Shown: piece by piece, positions 1 through 8,641 of the stretch
Layout: every line of letters starts with the position of its first letter
How positions within the stretch are numbered: position 1 is the stretch's first letter
Source of the DNA: a virus
Strand: one strand, 5' to 3'
IMG/VR virus record: IMGVR_UViG_3300034375_006069
Coordinates: 1-36,887 of that record
DNA length: 36,887 nt
Program-made: the position numbers and the translations under genes
The notes under the pieces: generated by a model
Databases searched by the model: none
What the model saw: only the letters and a program-made list of their open reading frames with translations
Told to the model about the DNA's origin: nothing

Positions 1-636
1 AGCGCCATCATCCGGCCCTCGTCCTCGGAGAAGCTCGGACCCTCGACCATCTCCTGCGCTTTGGTTATCCGACGAGCAGTCGAGGCCGGATCAGAAGCAG
101 ATTCCATGATTCTGTTCAGGAGCGAAGCCTCGACCTCTGCCAGCCGCGCGGGGTTGTCATTCATCACGACCCGCACCTGGTCTGCGACTGCTTTTGGTCC
201 GTAGAGGCCGGAGAGCGTGTCTAGCCGGCGGGCCGTACTGAGCAGGGACGCGGACTCCGAGGCCGAGCTCTGCGGGTTGATCAAGGCGTTCGCGACATCG
301 GCCTTCATCTGCCGAGTCGCATCTGTTGATGACTCGATCGTCCTCGGCCTGGACTTTGCGTAGTTGTCCATCGTCTCGGAATAGCCGGCGTTGTACGAGG
401 TCAATTCTTCGTACAGCGAGTTGTCTCGATGCCGCAGACGGCGCATGACCATGCGATCCAATCGCGGCACCAGCGTGCCCAGATACGCTCGGAGTTCGTC
501 GTCGGTGTTCGGGGCGTTCCGCATCCCCTGGAGCCTGCGCCTGAACTGGTAGAAATCCTCAAGCGAAACCATCCCAGTCTCGTCGAGCGTGCGCGGGTTG
601 CTGAGCCAGTCCTCCAGCTCCCGATAGGCGGGCTTC
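1..636. repeat. Left copy of an imperfect 636-bp terminal direct repeat
   Basis: Bases 1-636 align without gaps to 36252-36887 at a constant offset of 36251. I count about 29 substitutions (about 95% identity). Most are synonymous in the minus-strand frame; only three residue changes are seen (Val/Leu, Leu/Ile, Ala/Thr). The repeat runs exactly to both window ends, as expected for a circular or circularly permuted genome sampled from a slightly mixed population. A true duplication is the alternative. Confidence 0.95.
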
Positions 637-2105
637 AGAACCCGCTCATAGGCCCCACCCATCTCTGCGGCTTCCCGCGCGCCCTCGAAGGCTCGCTGGA
701 TGCTTGACTCGCGAACTCGCAGGGCCTCGGTCGGGATCCTCCCGTCTCCTCTGAGGATCTGACTCACTCTCGAAGGAACACCCGGCTCGGGACGCTCGAA
801 GGGCGCTCGGGCGGTCTCGCGCGCTGCAACCTCTGCAGCGACGCCTGCCTCGCGAATAGCCTGCGGCGTCCCGGTTGCGCCCTCGGGCACCATCTCCCGG
901 ACGCGGCCCGCAACGTCGTCCAGCGTTCGCGCATTCGCCGCCTGCAACTCCTGGACGAACGGCCCCTGCGCCATCAGCCTCGCCAGCGAGCCCTGGTCGG
1001 TGTTCGAGAGCCCGGCACCTGCGAGGATGCCATAGAGGCTCGGCACCGGTCGGCCCTGCTCATAGAGGTCCGCGAAGTGCTGGATCTCGGCGAGGATGTC
1101 GTCCTGGATGCGCTTCTGCCGCTTCAGATTCTCTGCGGCCTGCATCCCCTGCTGCGCCAGCGCGGTCTCGATGTCGGCGTCGGTCAGGAGTTCGAGACGC
1201 CCGAAGAGGGCCTCCATGACCCTGTCGCGCGAATCGACAAGGTTGCCCTCGGTATATGCACCGTCCTGAATACGAGCCCGAAAACGCGACCTGAGCGCGT
1301 CTACGAGGCGTCCAAGCGGCGGGTTCGGACCCATCGAGAGCGGGGTGTCTACCGGCTTCAGCTCGTCCGGCAGGTTGCTGATCGCATCGCGCCGCGCCTT
1401 TGACCCCTTGCGCCCCTGGACGCGCCTGACGCCTCTGCGAGCGATCGAATCAGCCCCCATCCCGCCCATCATCGAGAGGCCGATCTCGAGCGGCAGGCTG
1501 TCCACCCCCGCGTCCTGGAGCCCCTCGCTGATCCCGACGCCCGCGGTGTTTGACGCCAGAAGACCGGCAGCGTTTCGCGCGTAGTCGCTCGTCAAGCCCC
1601 TTCGATACGCCGCCAGCCCACCCTTGATGCCGGCCGGAATCGCTCGGAAAGGGCCAAGGCCCATGCCTCCTGCCGCAGTCATGCCGGCACCCTGGGTGCC
1701 AACATTGATCAGCTTCTCAAGCTGCCCGGTCGGCTCGTATCCGGGGGGAACGCCATAGAAAGATTCACGTCGGGCCTCCGACGCTTCGGGAGTCATGAAC
1801 TGCAGGTACGGGTTCTCGATCCCGGTGACCTCGTCGCCCGGATAGAGCCAGTCGGCTCCGCGAGCGACCAGGTCGGCCATGCCGGCCAGGCCCGCATCGA
1901 CCTGAGACAAGCCGTACCGCATGGCGTTGACTTTCTGGCTATTCGGCGTGCGGACCATCTGGAGCTCGGCGGTGTCCGGCGGAGCTGCGCGCTCAATCGT
2001 CTTCGGGATGAAGGGGTTCCCGATGTAACTCGGCCCGCCCTGAGTCGGTCGGATCTGGTCTTCGGCGCGCCGCTCGACCTTCTCCCCATTCTTAAAGAGT
2101 TCCAT
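1..2105 (-). CDS. Large internal virion/ejection-type protein, 5' part (runs off the left end)
   Basis: An open minus-strand frame starts at ATG 2105 with AGGAAG just upstream and continues without a stop to base 1. It carries on in the same frame in the copy at 36251-35810, giving an inferred 848-aa protein. The N-terminal third is Gly/Ala-rich and hydrophobic (for example GLAGMADLV and GGMGLGPFRAIPAGIKGG). The rest is charged and helical, like podovirus internal virion (ejection) proteins that leave the capsid with the DNA. It follows another ejection-type gene ending at 2115 and precedes the tail fibre gene across the closure. The exact family is not recognised; the function is inferred from position and composition. 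Confidence 0.7.
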   Translation of the reverse strand, partial: MELFKNGEKVERRAEDQIRPTQGGPSYIGNPFIPKTIERAAPPDTAELQMVRTPNSQKVNAMRYGLSQVDAGLAGMADLVARGADWLYPGDEVTGIENPYLQFMTPEASEARRESFYGVPPGYEPTGQLEKLINVGTQGAGMTAAGGMGLGPFRAIPAGIKGGLAAYRRGLTSDYARNAAGLLASNTAGVGISEGLQDAGVDSLPLEIGLSMMGGMGADSIARRGVRRVQGRKGSKARRDAISNLPDELKPVDTPLSMGPNPPLGRLVDALRSRFRARIQDGAYTEGNLVDSRDRVMEALFGRLELLTDADIETALAQQGMQAAENLKRQKRIQDDILAEIQHFADLYEQGRPVPSLYGILAGAGLSNTDQGSLARLMAQGPFVQELQAANARTLDDVAGRVREMVPEGATGTPQAIREAGVAAEVAARETARAPFERPEPGVPSRVSQILRGDGRIPTEALRVRESSIQRAFEGAREAAEMGGAYERVLKPAYRELEDWLSNPRTLDETGMVSLEDFYQFRRRLQGMRNAPNTDDELRAYLGTLVPRLDRMVMRRLRHRDNSLYEELTSYNAGYSETMDNYAKSRPRTIESSTDATRQMKADVANALINPQSSASESASLLSTARRLDTLSGLYGPKAVADQVRVVMNDNPARLAEVEASLLNRIMESASDPASTARRITKAQEMVEGPSFSEDEGRMMA

Positions 2106-2114
2106 TGGCGCTTC

Positions 2115-3224
2115 CTACTTCCCAAAGTATTCGAGATTGACGCCGCCCGGCTGGCTCTGGTCTTCAAAGTAGAACTGCCAGCGGTTGTTTTTCTTGTCCC
2201 AGACTGCCTGCGTGTCATAGGGGAGCCCGGACTGTTGGATCAGATCGAGCGCCTCTTCAGGGACAGGTCGGTGTTCGTACCGATCGATGTCGCCTGAAAT
2301 TCCCGTCGCGATCGGAGCGCCCGGCCTGTAGCCGCCGAACAGATCGTCAAACTCGGAGCCCTCGTACAATCCCGTGGCCTGCCCGTAGCTCTCGAATGCG
2401 TCGTATCGCTTGCCCGCTGCGCGCAGCCGGTTGTTGTAGAACTTCGTCGCCTCTGATTGCAGCGATTCTCTGAGGTCCGGGTTGAGCGGAGCGCCGCTCT
2501 TGAGATCATTGAGAGCAGAGACTACCCATGCCTGCATGCCGCCAGCCTGTGCGAGCATTCGATAGTCGCCGTCGCGAACGGAGCCGGTCGGGTCAAGCAT
2601 CTTCTCAAACTGCTTCACCATTGCGACTGGACCGACATAGGTATCTGAGGCGCTCACGATCGTCCGGTACGCCGCCTCGACCTGCTGGAGCGTGTCGTAC
2701 TCCTTCGCCACGTCGTCTCGAAGAGCCGCCGTGTATTTCCCCATCTCTATCAGCCGGTCGCGTTCTATGTTCGGATCGAACTCGGAATGGAAATCCTGCA
2801 TCGCCTCGAGACCCGCGACGTTCCCGATGATGGACATCGCCACCTGGTGCTGGACCGGGTCGCTGGGATCGAAGTCAGGTAGCTGCTGCTGGATCCTCGA
2901 GTACGCCTGCCGGAGCCGCGCGTCCTGCATCGCATCCTGCTGCGCTGCGCTCCCGAGCGCGTTGTAGTAGTCCAGCTTGGTCGCGGCCAAGGGGTCGCCG
3001 CCGAGACCCATGCCGACCCGAGCGAGGCCACCCACCATCCTCGTCAGGTTCGGGTACTGCTGCGGAATATTGACGATGGGAGTCGCCACCTGCTCTGCGA
3101 TTCCGAGCGGGATGCTCGCCGCCTGCTGGGCAAGGCCGACCGGCAGCGAGACGATCCCCTTCACGCCGTCTGTCAGGCTTGAGACCGCAGGGTTCAGTTG
3201 ACGGGCGAGGTCGTAGATGCTCAC
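2115..3224 (-). CDS. Internal virion/ejection-associated protein
   Basis: A 369-aa protein starting at GTG 3224, whose GTGA overlaps the TGA of the upstream gene. Its N-terminus has Gly/Ala-rich hydrophobic helices (about residues 15-85). The centre, about residues 190-260, reads GPVAMVKQFEKMLDPTGSVRDG followed by a helical stretch. The pattern K-M-LDP-x-S-V-R-x-G recurs in large internal virion proteins of podoviruses, where it lies in the domain that forms the DNA-ejection conduit. That is family knowledge; the role here is inferred. It sits between a Pro/Ala-rich structural protein and the split 848-aa gene. Confidence 0.6.
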   Translation of the reverse strand: MSIYDLARQLNPAVSSLTDGVKGIVSLPVGLAQQAASIPLGIAEQVATPIVNIPQQYPNLTRMVGGLARVGMGLGGDPLAATKLDYYNALGSAAQQDAMQDARLRQAYSRIQQQLPDFDPSDPVQHQVAMSIIGNVAGLEAMQDFHSEFDPNIERDRLIEMGKYTAALRDDVAKEYDTLQQVEAAYRTIVSASDTYVGPVAMVKQFEKMLDPTGSVRDGDYRMLAQAGGMQAWVVSALNDLKSGAPLNPDLRESLQSEATKFYNNRLRAAGKRYDAFESYGQATGLYEGSEFDDLFGGYRPGAPIATGISGDIDRYEHRPVPEEALDLIQQSGLPYDTQAVWDKKNNRWQFYFEDQSQPGGVNLEYFGK

Positions 3225-3856
3225 GGCATACCTCCACCCTGCGCCAGCAGAGCCTGCAATCGATCAATCTCCGCCTGGATGGCGACCGGGTCCAACTGCG
3301 TCATGGGCTGGTTCTGTCCAGGCTGGAGCCCGAACCCGCCGTAGTCGTAGTTGCCAACCCCTTGAGCGAACCCCGAACCGAACTGACCGAGCGGGCTTGC
3401 ACCCAGCGTCTCGAGCAGGCCGGTGACCGGACTCATCAGCATTTCGATGGGCTGCGCGAGAGCGCCAAGCCCCGTTCCGACCGCTGCGCCGATCTGATCG
3501 CCCAGGCCGGGCGCGCTTGCTCTGTAGGGCTCCATGTCGCCGAGCATGGCGTCCAACTGGTCCCAGCCGTAGGCGGGGGCCGGCTGAGCGGGAGACGGCT
3601 GAGCGGGAGACGGCTGAGCGGGAGCGGGCGGCGTCGAGAGCGGAGGGATCGGCATGGGCTTCCGGCTCACCGACTGTTGCACCGCATACTGCGTCGGATC
3701 GCTCGCCATCGCAGGCGGAGCGGACAGCACCGACTGCCCCATCACCGAGTCCATGCTCGGAGAAGAGATCGAGCCCTGGTTGCCCATCAAGCTCGGCTGA
3801 GAGAAATACTCCGCGAGGTTGAAACCGCCGGAATTCGGACCTGTGTAGCTTGCCAT
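3221..3856 (-). CDS. Pro/Ala/Gln-rich structural protein with PAQPS repeats
   Basis: A 211-aa protein from ATG 3856, preceded by a purine-rich AGGGGGG. The first 90 residues are low-complexity (Ser, Pro, Gln) and contain nearly three copies of PAQPS, encoded by the 15-bp tandem repeat at 3582-3626. The rest is Gly/Ala-rich (GLGDQIGAAVGTGLGAL) with a short C-terminal helix. No catalytic motif is visible and the family is not recognised. Its place among virion genes suggests a minor virion component. Confidence 0.6.
   Translation of the reverse strand: MASYTGPNSGGFNLAEYFSQPSLMGNQGSISSPSMDSVMGQSVLSAPPAMASDPTQYAVQQSVSRKPMPIPPLSTPPAPAQPSPAQPSPAQPAPAYGWDQLDAMLGDMEPYRASAPGLGDQIGAAVGTGLGALAQPIEMLMSPVTGLLETLGASPLGQFGSGFAQGVGNYDYGGFGLQPGQNQPMTQLDPVAIQAEIDRLQALLAQGGGMP
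3582..3626. repeat. 15-bp tandem repeat, about 3 units
   Basis: The unit GGCTGAGCGGGAGAC occurs at 3582-3596 and 3597-3611, with a partly diverged third copy at 3612-3626. It is in frame and encodes the PAQPS repeat of the overlapping minus-strand gene, so length changes keep the frame. Confidence 0.9.
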
Positions 3857-3868
3857 CTGAAGCCCCCC

Positions 3869-4588
3869 CTAGAGCATCGCGAGGCCGCCGGCGGCACCGG
3901 AGGCAATCTTCATCGGATCGAGCGTGCTTGCCGACATCGTCGTCGTGACCTCGCCCATCAGCGGGTTGCCCTGCAGCAAGCTCAGGAAGGTCTGCAACGT
4001 CTGCGCGTCCGCGTTGTATTGGTTGAGTTGCTCCTGCACCTGCGCGGCCTGATCCTGCTCGAACTGCTGACCGACCTGCCCGATCTTCTGCGCGTCCGCG
4101 TACTGGAGATCGTCTACCTGACCAGACCGATCGAGCATCGCCATCATTCGGTCGCGCTCCTGCTGGTAGTTCTGCCCATACAGGTTGGCTGCGGTGCTTT
4201 GCATCGCGTCGGCCATCGCGTTCGCCATCGTGCCGCCCCCGAAACGCCCCGCCATCATGGCCTGCGAGATCGGAGCTGCGCCGGCAGCAGAGACTGAACG
4301 GTTCACGATCTGGTCGAGGTACGGGTTGTCGTTCAGGTACTGACCTGACATCGTCTTGTTGTATTCGTCGAGCGCCGTCTGCGCGACGCCGGAGCCGCCA
4401 CCTCGGGCCTGGGCAAGCACCATGTCGAGCGCCTGCTGACGCTCGGGAGAGATGCCGACGTAAGTGGACGGCCTGTTCCCGACCATCTGGTCGTAGAAGC
4501 TGCGCGCCTGCTGTACCGCGAACTCTCCCTGCTCGCGCAGCAACGGGTTGATCCGGGTCTTGCTCTTGCTCTCTTGCTGCGTTGCCAT
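3869..4588 (-). CDS. Phage structural protein, helical, Gln/Ala-rich
   Basis: A 239-aa protein whose ATG at 4588 directly follows the upstream TAA; GAGGA lies about 10 bases ahead. It contains GQYLNDNPYLDQIVN (about residues 100-115) and AGRFGGGTMANA (about 132-145), then a long Gln-rich helical region. I associate these motifs with podovirus proteins encoded just upstream of the ejection proteins. No enzymatic signature is visible. It may be an internal core or tail-associated component; the exact role is unknown. Confidence 0.6.
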   Translation of the reverse strand: MATQQESKSKTRINPLLREQGEFAVQQARSFYDQMVGNRPSTYVGISPERQQALDMVLAQARGGGSGVAQTALDEYNKTMSGQYLNDNPYLDQIVNRSVSAAGAAPISQAMMAGRFGGGTMANAMADAMQSTAANLYGQNYQQERDRMMAMLDRSGQVDDLQYADAQKIGQVGQQFEQDQAAQVQEQLNQYNADAQTLQTFLSLLQGNPLMGEVTTTMSASTLDPMKIASGAAGGLAML

Positions 4589-5026
4589 TTACAAGTCCTC
4601 GATGAATGTTCGAGATGTTTCGCGGAGTCCGAGGACGCGCCCCCATCCGGGTCGGCCCGTCAACTCGATCTGGTTGAAGCCCATCGTCTTCGCCATCCGC
4701 TTCAGCTCAGGCCAGAGGTGAGACCAGAGCTCGACAGAGTCGCCGCCAGCGAGGTTGAGGTTCATGCACCTGACCCCGGTCTTGTAGACCTCAGACTCCG
4801 CACTGAATGCCATGTAGACGGCGCTTTTCTGCGGATCCCAGACGATGATGACCATCGCCATCTCGTCCTCGACCGCCTGGCGAACGTCCTCAAGAGTGAT
4901 CCGGCCACAAGCGTGCGGGATAGCCTTCTCGAGCATCGGGCCGACAACCGGCCAGTGCGCCAGCGCCTGATCCTTGGTGAGCGCCGTAACCTTAACGGTG
5001 GACAGGATGGGGACTGCTGCGCTCAT
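4589..5026 (-). CDS. GNAT-acetyltransferase-like virion-region protein
   Basis: A 145-aa protein whose ATG at 5026 overlaps the previous stop (ATGA). It reads as a compact alpha/beta fold, with strands MAMVIIVWD and AVYMAFS in the middle and a C-terminal MGFNQIELTGRPGWGRVLGL. The ending GRxGWxRxLxxLG is common in GNAT-like proteins encoded among podovirus tail and ejection genes. The canonical acetyl-CoA loop (Q/RxxGxG/A) is not evident, so catalysis is doubtful. Confidence 0.5.
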   Translation of the reverse strand: MSAAVPILSTVKVTALTKDQALAHWPVVGPMLEKAIPHACGRITLEDVRQAVEDEMAMVIIVWDPQKSAVYMAFSAESEVYKTGVRCMNLNLAGGDSVELWSHLWPELKRMAKTMGFNQIELTGRPGWGRVLGLRETSRTFIEDL

Positions 5027-5373
5027 GTCCGCACCGCCATGATCTGGAATTGACCCACAGTTGATTGAGACGCATGAACGAGATTGATTGTGTCGGCTGA
5101 AGAGACTGCAGCGACGCCGGGAGAGGTCGATTGCATTTCGGCTGCGACCGTATTGCGCGGAGTAACGAAGATCAGGTCACCCGCTATCACTCCAGGGGCC
5201 GAAACGGCTGTGATAGAGCTGTTTGCTGTAGTGGTGCTAGTCCCTACCCAGACAATCGGATAGAGGTCTTTGATCGCGTCCGCCACAGACTTCGAGTGGC
5301 GAGCGATCATTGCACGATGCGCCTTCTCATCGTTGAAGGTCTCGGGTGCGGGATCTGTGCCGATGGTGATCAA
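5023..5373 (-). CDS. Small virion-region protein, unknown
   Basis: A 116-aa protein with a TTG start at 5373 overlapping the TGA of the 530-aa gene (TTGA). The N-terminal 40 residues are charged and helical (FNDEKAHRAMIARHSKSV). The rest is rich in Ser, Thr, Val and Ala with a beta pattern (ITAVSAPGVIAGDLIFVTP), resembling a small beta-structured fibre or adhesin module. The family is not recognised. Tight coupling to the tail genes suggests a structural role. Confidence 0.55.
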   Translation of the reverse strand: MITIGTDPAPETFNDEKAHRAMIARHSKSVADAIKDLYPIVWVGTSTTTANSSITAVSAPGVIAGDLIFVTPRNTVAAEMQSTSPGVAAVSSADTINLVHASQSTVGQFQIMAVRT

Positions 5374-6962
5374 CGCTTCGCCGCTCCCAGCCTGATATCG
5401 GCGTCGAATCCGTAGACGTTCTCTGCCGGCTCGCCCGCGTTCGTCGCAAGCACGGCGGACAGGTACCGTCCCCCCACGCGAGCGCCCGGCGAGGGGAGGA
5501 AGACGCCATTCGACTTTGCGTCGCGCAATAGCTTGTACGAGTCGGACTCGGACATCGTATTGCGCCCCGATGCCAGCACCGTCATCGACCCACCATCATG
5601 AATGGGTCTGATGTAATTCAAGACCGCCCTGTTGGTGTCGGGCATCTCGAAGTCGCCCGTCTGGAAACTCATTTGCATCGGCGTATCGAAGCCTGAGAAC
5701 ATGCCCAGCTTGTTGCTCTGGTCGAAGTAGCCGAGGACGGTGCGTCCTTGCGTCAAGCCCAGGCGGTCGAGATCCGCCACGGCGAGATCCGATCCCGTAT
5801 CCATGTTCTGCGTGCTGTAGGGCGGGTAGTCGAGCTGACCATCGACATTCGGCTCAAGCGCCTGGAATATCGCCTGGAGCCGGAGTCCGGCAGAGGAGAC
5901 GGTGAACCACTGGTCTCGCTCGTACTGGTATCCGTAGAGCGTCTGCGGGTAGCCGGAGCCATCCGAGAGGCCCCAGAACACGCACTGGCTCTCGGGCGAG
6001 TGGGCGGCGAACACATTCTCTGAGTTCACTCGATCAAACTGATCAAGGAACGTCCGATCGACGCGCTGCGTCCCGATGCTCCGAACTCCAGACCCATCAA
6101 ACGCCATGAACCCCTGATTGGACAGGAAGTAGACGACGTTGTTGACCGAGATCGCCGAACGAGGCACTGAGCATCCGATCGACGACTCGATCAGTCGGAA
6201 CGAGAAGACGTTCGGAGCGCCGATGTAATCCATGCGCCACGTCGCCCGCTCCTGGAAGACCGCGCAATACTCGCCACCCGGCTTGATCTGCGTGACCGAG
6301 CCGCCCGCACCATCGAGGAGTTGCCAATCGGACTGCACGTCCGAGGCCGTCGCAGTACCCACGGTCGGCCACGAGTCCGTACCGGTCATGTTCCCGACCG
6401 CACTCCAGTGCAGTGCGTTGCCGCGCGTACCGATCGCGCTCGCGTTCGACCCCCGGCCCACAAGGTTCCCAAGGATCAGGAAGTTCTTGAAGACCGCACA
6501 CGTTGTCGCCTGCGACGCGCCCGACGGAAGGTCCGCAAACCTGTTCGTCGGGCCGGGATCGTTCGTGACATCGACGTATTGCGGATCGACGCCCTTCGCG
6601 ACCGCGAATACCTCGTTACCGTACTGATCGAAGTCCCACTTCGCCGTCGTGTCGATTGTCGAAAGCGCAGTGGCAGGCGTGGCGTCCAGCCAGTCAACCG
6701 TACTTCCGAACACAAAGTAGAGCTTGGGATTCGAGCTGTTGCTGTCGGTGCCCGCGACGATGAACTGCGTCCCGTTCTCGGACTCGCCTGAGAAAGCCCC
6801 CCGGCACTCGGACGCGAGCGCACTCTTCCCTGAAACGAGCCCAGGAGAGGGGAACGGCCGGTAGCCTCGCGCGGTCGGGATCGCGTTCGAGCAGAGACGC
6901 AACCCCGGCAGAGAGACTACCGGCAGATCAGGGAGCCATTGTCCGAGTTCGTACTGGGGCAT
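5370..6962 (-). CDS. Tail nozzle/stabilisation-type protein
   Basis: A 530-aa, almost wholly beta-patterned protein with repeated aromatic/Gly turns. It opens with LPDLPVVSLPGLRLCSNAIPTARGYRPFPSPG. This start, a beta-propeller-like body (VFKNFLILGN, ISVNNVVYFLSNQGFMAFDG) and a position right after the adaptor gene fit podovirus tail-tube/nozzle proteins (P22 gp10 or T7 gp12 type). It would sit below the portal and adaptor in the short tail. ATG 6962 overlaps the previous stop by one base (TGATG). The role comes from position and fold pattern rather than one diagnostic motif. Confidence 0.65.
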   Translation of the reverse strand: MPQYELGQWLPDLPVVSLPGLRLCSNAIPTARGYRPFPSPGLVSGKSALASECRGAFSGESENGTQFIVAGTDSNSSNPKLYFVFGSTVDWLDATPATALSTIDTTAKWDFDQYGNEVFAVAKGVDPQYVDVTNDPGPTNRFADLPSGASQATTCAVFKNFLILGNLVGRGSNASAIGTRGNALHWSAVGNMTGTDSWPTVGTATASDVQSDWQLLDGAGGSVTQIKPGGEYCAVFQERATWRMDYIGAPNVFSFRLIESSIGCSVPRSAISVNNVVYFLSNQGFMAFDGSGVRSIGTQRVDRTFLDQFDRVNSENVFAAHSPESQCVFWGLSDGSGYPQTLYGYQYERDQWFTVSSAGLRLQAIFQALEPNVDGQLDYPPYSTQNMDTGSDLAVADLDRLGLTQGRTVLGYFDQSNKLGMFSGFDTPMQMSFQTGDFEMPDTNRAVLNYIRPIHDGGSMTVLASGRNTMSESDSYKLLRDAKSNGVFLPSPGARVGGRYLSAVLATNAGEPAENVYGFDADIRLGAAKR

Positions 6963-7612
6963 CAGGCTACGCGGAAGTTCCCATCGGCCATCGGGTTACC
7001 GCCGGTCTTCATGCGAGCGCCGGGCCGCAGCTTCGACCGGACATCGGACGCGATCAGCGACTCCTTCGCCCTGTCATAGAGCGCAGCGAACTCGATCGCT
7101 CGTTCCTGGTCGGCAAGGTACGGCTGCGCTTCGAGCAGCGTCGCGTACAGGTAGAGGTCGGGAGCCTTCGACAGAAGAGCGTTCGTCGTGTTGCTCGTAC
7201 TGAGCCCCGTCAACTCCTGGTAGAAGTGGAGCTGGTAGTTGCGACCGGGGCTCCCCGGAATCGGGCTGAGCAGGATCTCGTCGCCGATGATCGTGTAATA
7301 CTTCGGCTGCGCCGTGCCTGAGCGCGACGATTCGAGCGACCAGAACTGACCGGGATTGAGGTAGCTCAGTGTCCGCCCACCAGACCCGGTCTCGTAGAAG
7401 TCGATCATCTCCAGATATCCGGTCGGGAGCGTAATCTCCTGAGCGGTCTGAGTGTTGAAGGTCGAAACCGACTCCAACTCGCGAGTACGAATCTCGCGGT
7501 TCAGCCGCGCCTCGGCCATCCCCAGGAAGGTGTCGAACACCGCACCGATGTCGGTGAAGACGAGGTAGTCGTTGACTGCACCCTGCAGCTCGGAGTAGCT
7601 CGAAATTGCCAT
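6962..7612 (-). CDS. Head-tail adaptor (tail tubular A/gp4-like)
   Basis: A 216-aa protein beginning with a helical segment of the type YSELQGAVNDYL...GMAEARLNREIRTRELE. This is the opening of podovirus adaptor proteins that join the portal to the tail nozzle. A beta-rich centre follows (ITLPTGYLEMIDFYET, YYTIIGDEILLSPIPG) and then a C-terminal helix (APDLYLYATLLEAQPYL). All three parts match the adaptor layout. It lies just before the nozzle-type gene with TGATG coupling at both ends. This is one of the better tail assignments here. Confidence 0.75.
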   Translation of the reverse strand: MAISSYSELQGAVNDYLVFTDIGAVFDTFLGMAEARLNREIRTRELESVSTFNTQTAQEITLPTGYLEMIDFYETGSGGRTLSYLNPGQFWSLESSRSGTAQPKYYTIIGDEILLSPIPGSPGRNYQLHFYQELTGLSTSNTTNALLSKAPDLYLYATLLEAQPYLADQERAIEFAALYDRAKESLIASDVRSKLRPGARMKTGGNPMADGNFRVA

Positions 7613-7950
7613 CAGATTCTTCCTCCTGCGACCCTGAGCTTCGAGTAGTCAGCGTCATTCAGCTTCGCGAGAAGACGCGCTCGGTCTTCATCGTTGCAGC
7701 GATAGAAATTGATTCCCTCTTCGACGTACCACTTCACGATCAGTTCCTCGGGAATGCGCGCGACGTGGACGTGCGTCCGGTCGCCCCACAGAGACGTGGT
7801 TCGCTTGTCGTGATTGAGCAGAGCTCGATTGACCTCGAGGATCTCATTCATGTTCTCTTGCTCGTTCTTGATCGTGAACGTGCCGTTCGTGTGAACCTTC
7901 ATCTTCGTCGAGAACGGGTTCCCGTCCGACAGGGGTAGCCATGCGCTCAT
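7612..7950 (-). CDS. Conserved podovirus structural-region protein
   Basis: A 112-aa protein coupled at both ends (ATGA upstream, TGATG downstream). Visible features are an N-terminal beta segment (FSTKMKVHTNGTFTIKNEQ), a helical segment (NMNEILEVNRALLN) and WGDRTHVHVARIPEELIVKWYVEEGINFY. The WGD...hVARIP...W..EEGI string is one I associate with small proteins between the capsid and adaptor genes of podoviruses. No function is known to me. Confidence 0.65.
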   Translation of the reverse strand: MSAWLPLSDGNPFSTKMKVHTNGTFTIKNEQENMNEILEVNRALLNHDKRTTSLWGDRTHVHVARIPEELIVKWYVEEGINFYRCNDEDRARLLAKLNDADYSKLRVAGGRI

Positions 7951-8303
7951 ACGCTCAACCTCAACGCGACGACAGAAAACTCGATGTCCGGCCCGCTGTC
8001 TTTCACAAGCCGGACCCTGCCTGGCGTGAATTTCATCGGGAACGCGATGTAATTACTCGTCAAGTCGTATGAGGTTCCGATCGGAACCACATCCGTGGCG
8101 CTACCGGGTAGCGAGTGCGCGAAGTTGCTAAGTCGAGACCAGTGCTGCGTACCGTCGCGCTCGTATCCTGCCTCGAAGTGATACGTCGCAGTCGTCGCCC
8201 CCGTGTTACGAAGAAACGCCAGAGCAGTATCGAACTGGTCAATGTTCACGGGGACGCTTGCCGAAGAGACCACGCCGAGGCTTTGGGTTGCTTTCCTCTT
8301 CAC
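7947..8303 (-). CDS. Small beta-structured virion protein, tandem paralogue 4
   Basis: A 118-aa protein from GTG 8303, whose GTGA overlaps the previous TGA; the frame is open further upstream but this coupled start fits the operon. Its core SVPVNIDQFDTALAFLRNTGATTATYHFEAGYE...HWSRL aligns by eye with the genes at 8300-8641 and 9120-9572, in a hydrophobic/beta pattern with one Trp at a matching place. It looks like a third-generation copy of a small beta-sandwich protein, perhaps a capsid decoration or spike component. Confidence 0.6.
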   Translation of the reverse strand: MKRKATQSLGVVSSASVPVNIDQFDTALAFLRNTGATTATYHFEAGYERDGTQHWSRLSNFAHSLPGSATDVVPIGTSYDLTSNYIAFPMKFTPGRVRLVKDSGPDIEFSVVALRLSV

Positions 8304-8641
8304 GGGAGATCCCTGATGCCTTCGATGTAAAGATCGGTGATCGGGTTCTGAGCCCAGACGCGCAAGCGTGCGGGAACGAGATAGTCGGTCCCAACGCCGA
8401 GCGGGAGCGGCGCGCATACTCGTGCATTTGGATTTGAGAAGTTTGCGTCCTTGCCGAACGTGTACCAGGTAGGCGTCTCTCCGATCTCTTCAGGAGCGGC
8501 CTGCACTCGGATGGTGTTCGTATTGTCCGAACCGAGCCTGAAGTAGATCCAAGCGTGCGAGAATGTCCCGAGATCCACCTCGTTCGAGTACGAATTCGCA
8601 GCGAGATCCCCGAGGCTGTATACAGCGTGTCTAGTCTTCAC
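8300..8641 (-). CDS. Small beta-structured virion protein, tandem paralogue 3
   Basis: A 113-aa protein from GTG 8641, GTGA-coupled to its neighbour. It contains EVDLGTFSHAWIYFRLGSDNTNTIRVQAAPEEIGETPTWYTF, matching the layout EIDMRGFTHATVFIK...IRVEFNPAPIGEVGNWYELF of the gene at 9120-9572, which includes the I-G-E-x-x-x-W-Y string. Paralogy is therefore likely. The lack of catalytic motifs and the position behind the capsid gene suggest decoration or head-completion. Confidence 0.65.
   Translation of the reverse strand: MKTRHAVYSLGDLAANSYSNEVDLGTFSHAWIYFRLGSDNTNTIRVQAAPEEIGETPTWYTFGKDANFSNPNARVCAPLPLGVGTDYLVPARLRVWAQNPITDLYIEGIRDLP

Noticed and set aside
3179-4297. A 372-codon plus-strand frame
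   Set aside because: Antisense to the ejection-region genes and low-complexity Arg/His; no promoter or ribosome-binding site.
3264-4646. A 460-codon minus-strand frame spanning three genes
   Set aside because: It crosses the well-supported genes at 3221-3856 and 3869-4588 in another frame, is Arg/Gly-rich, and has no coupling or ribosome-binding site.
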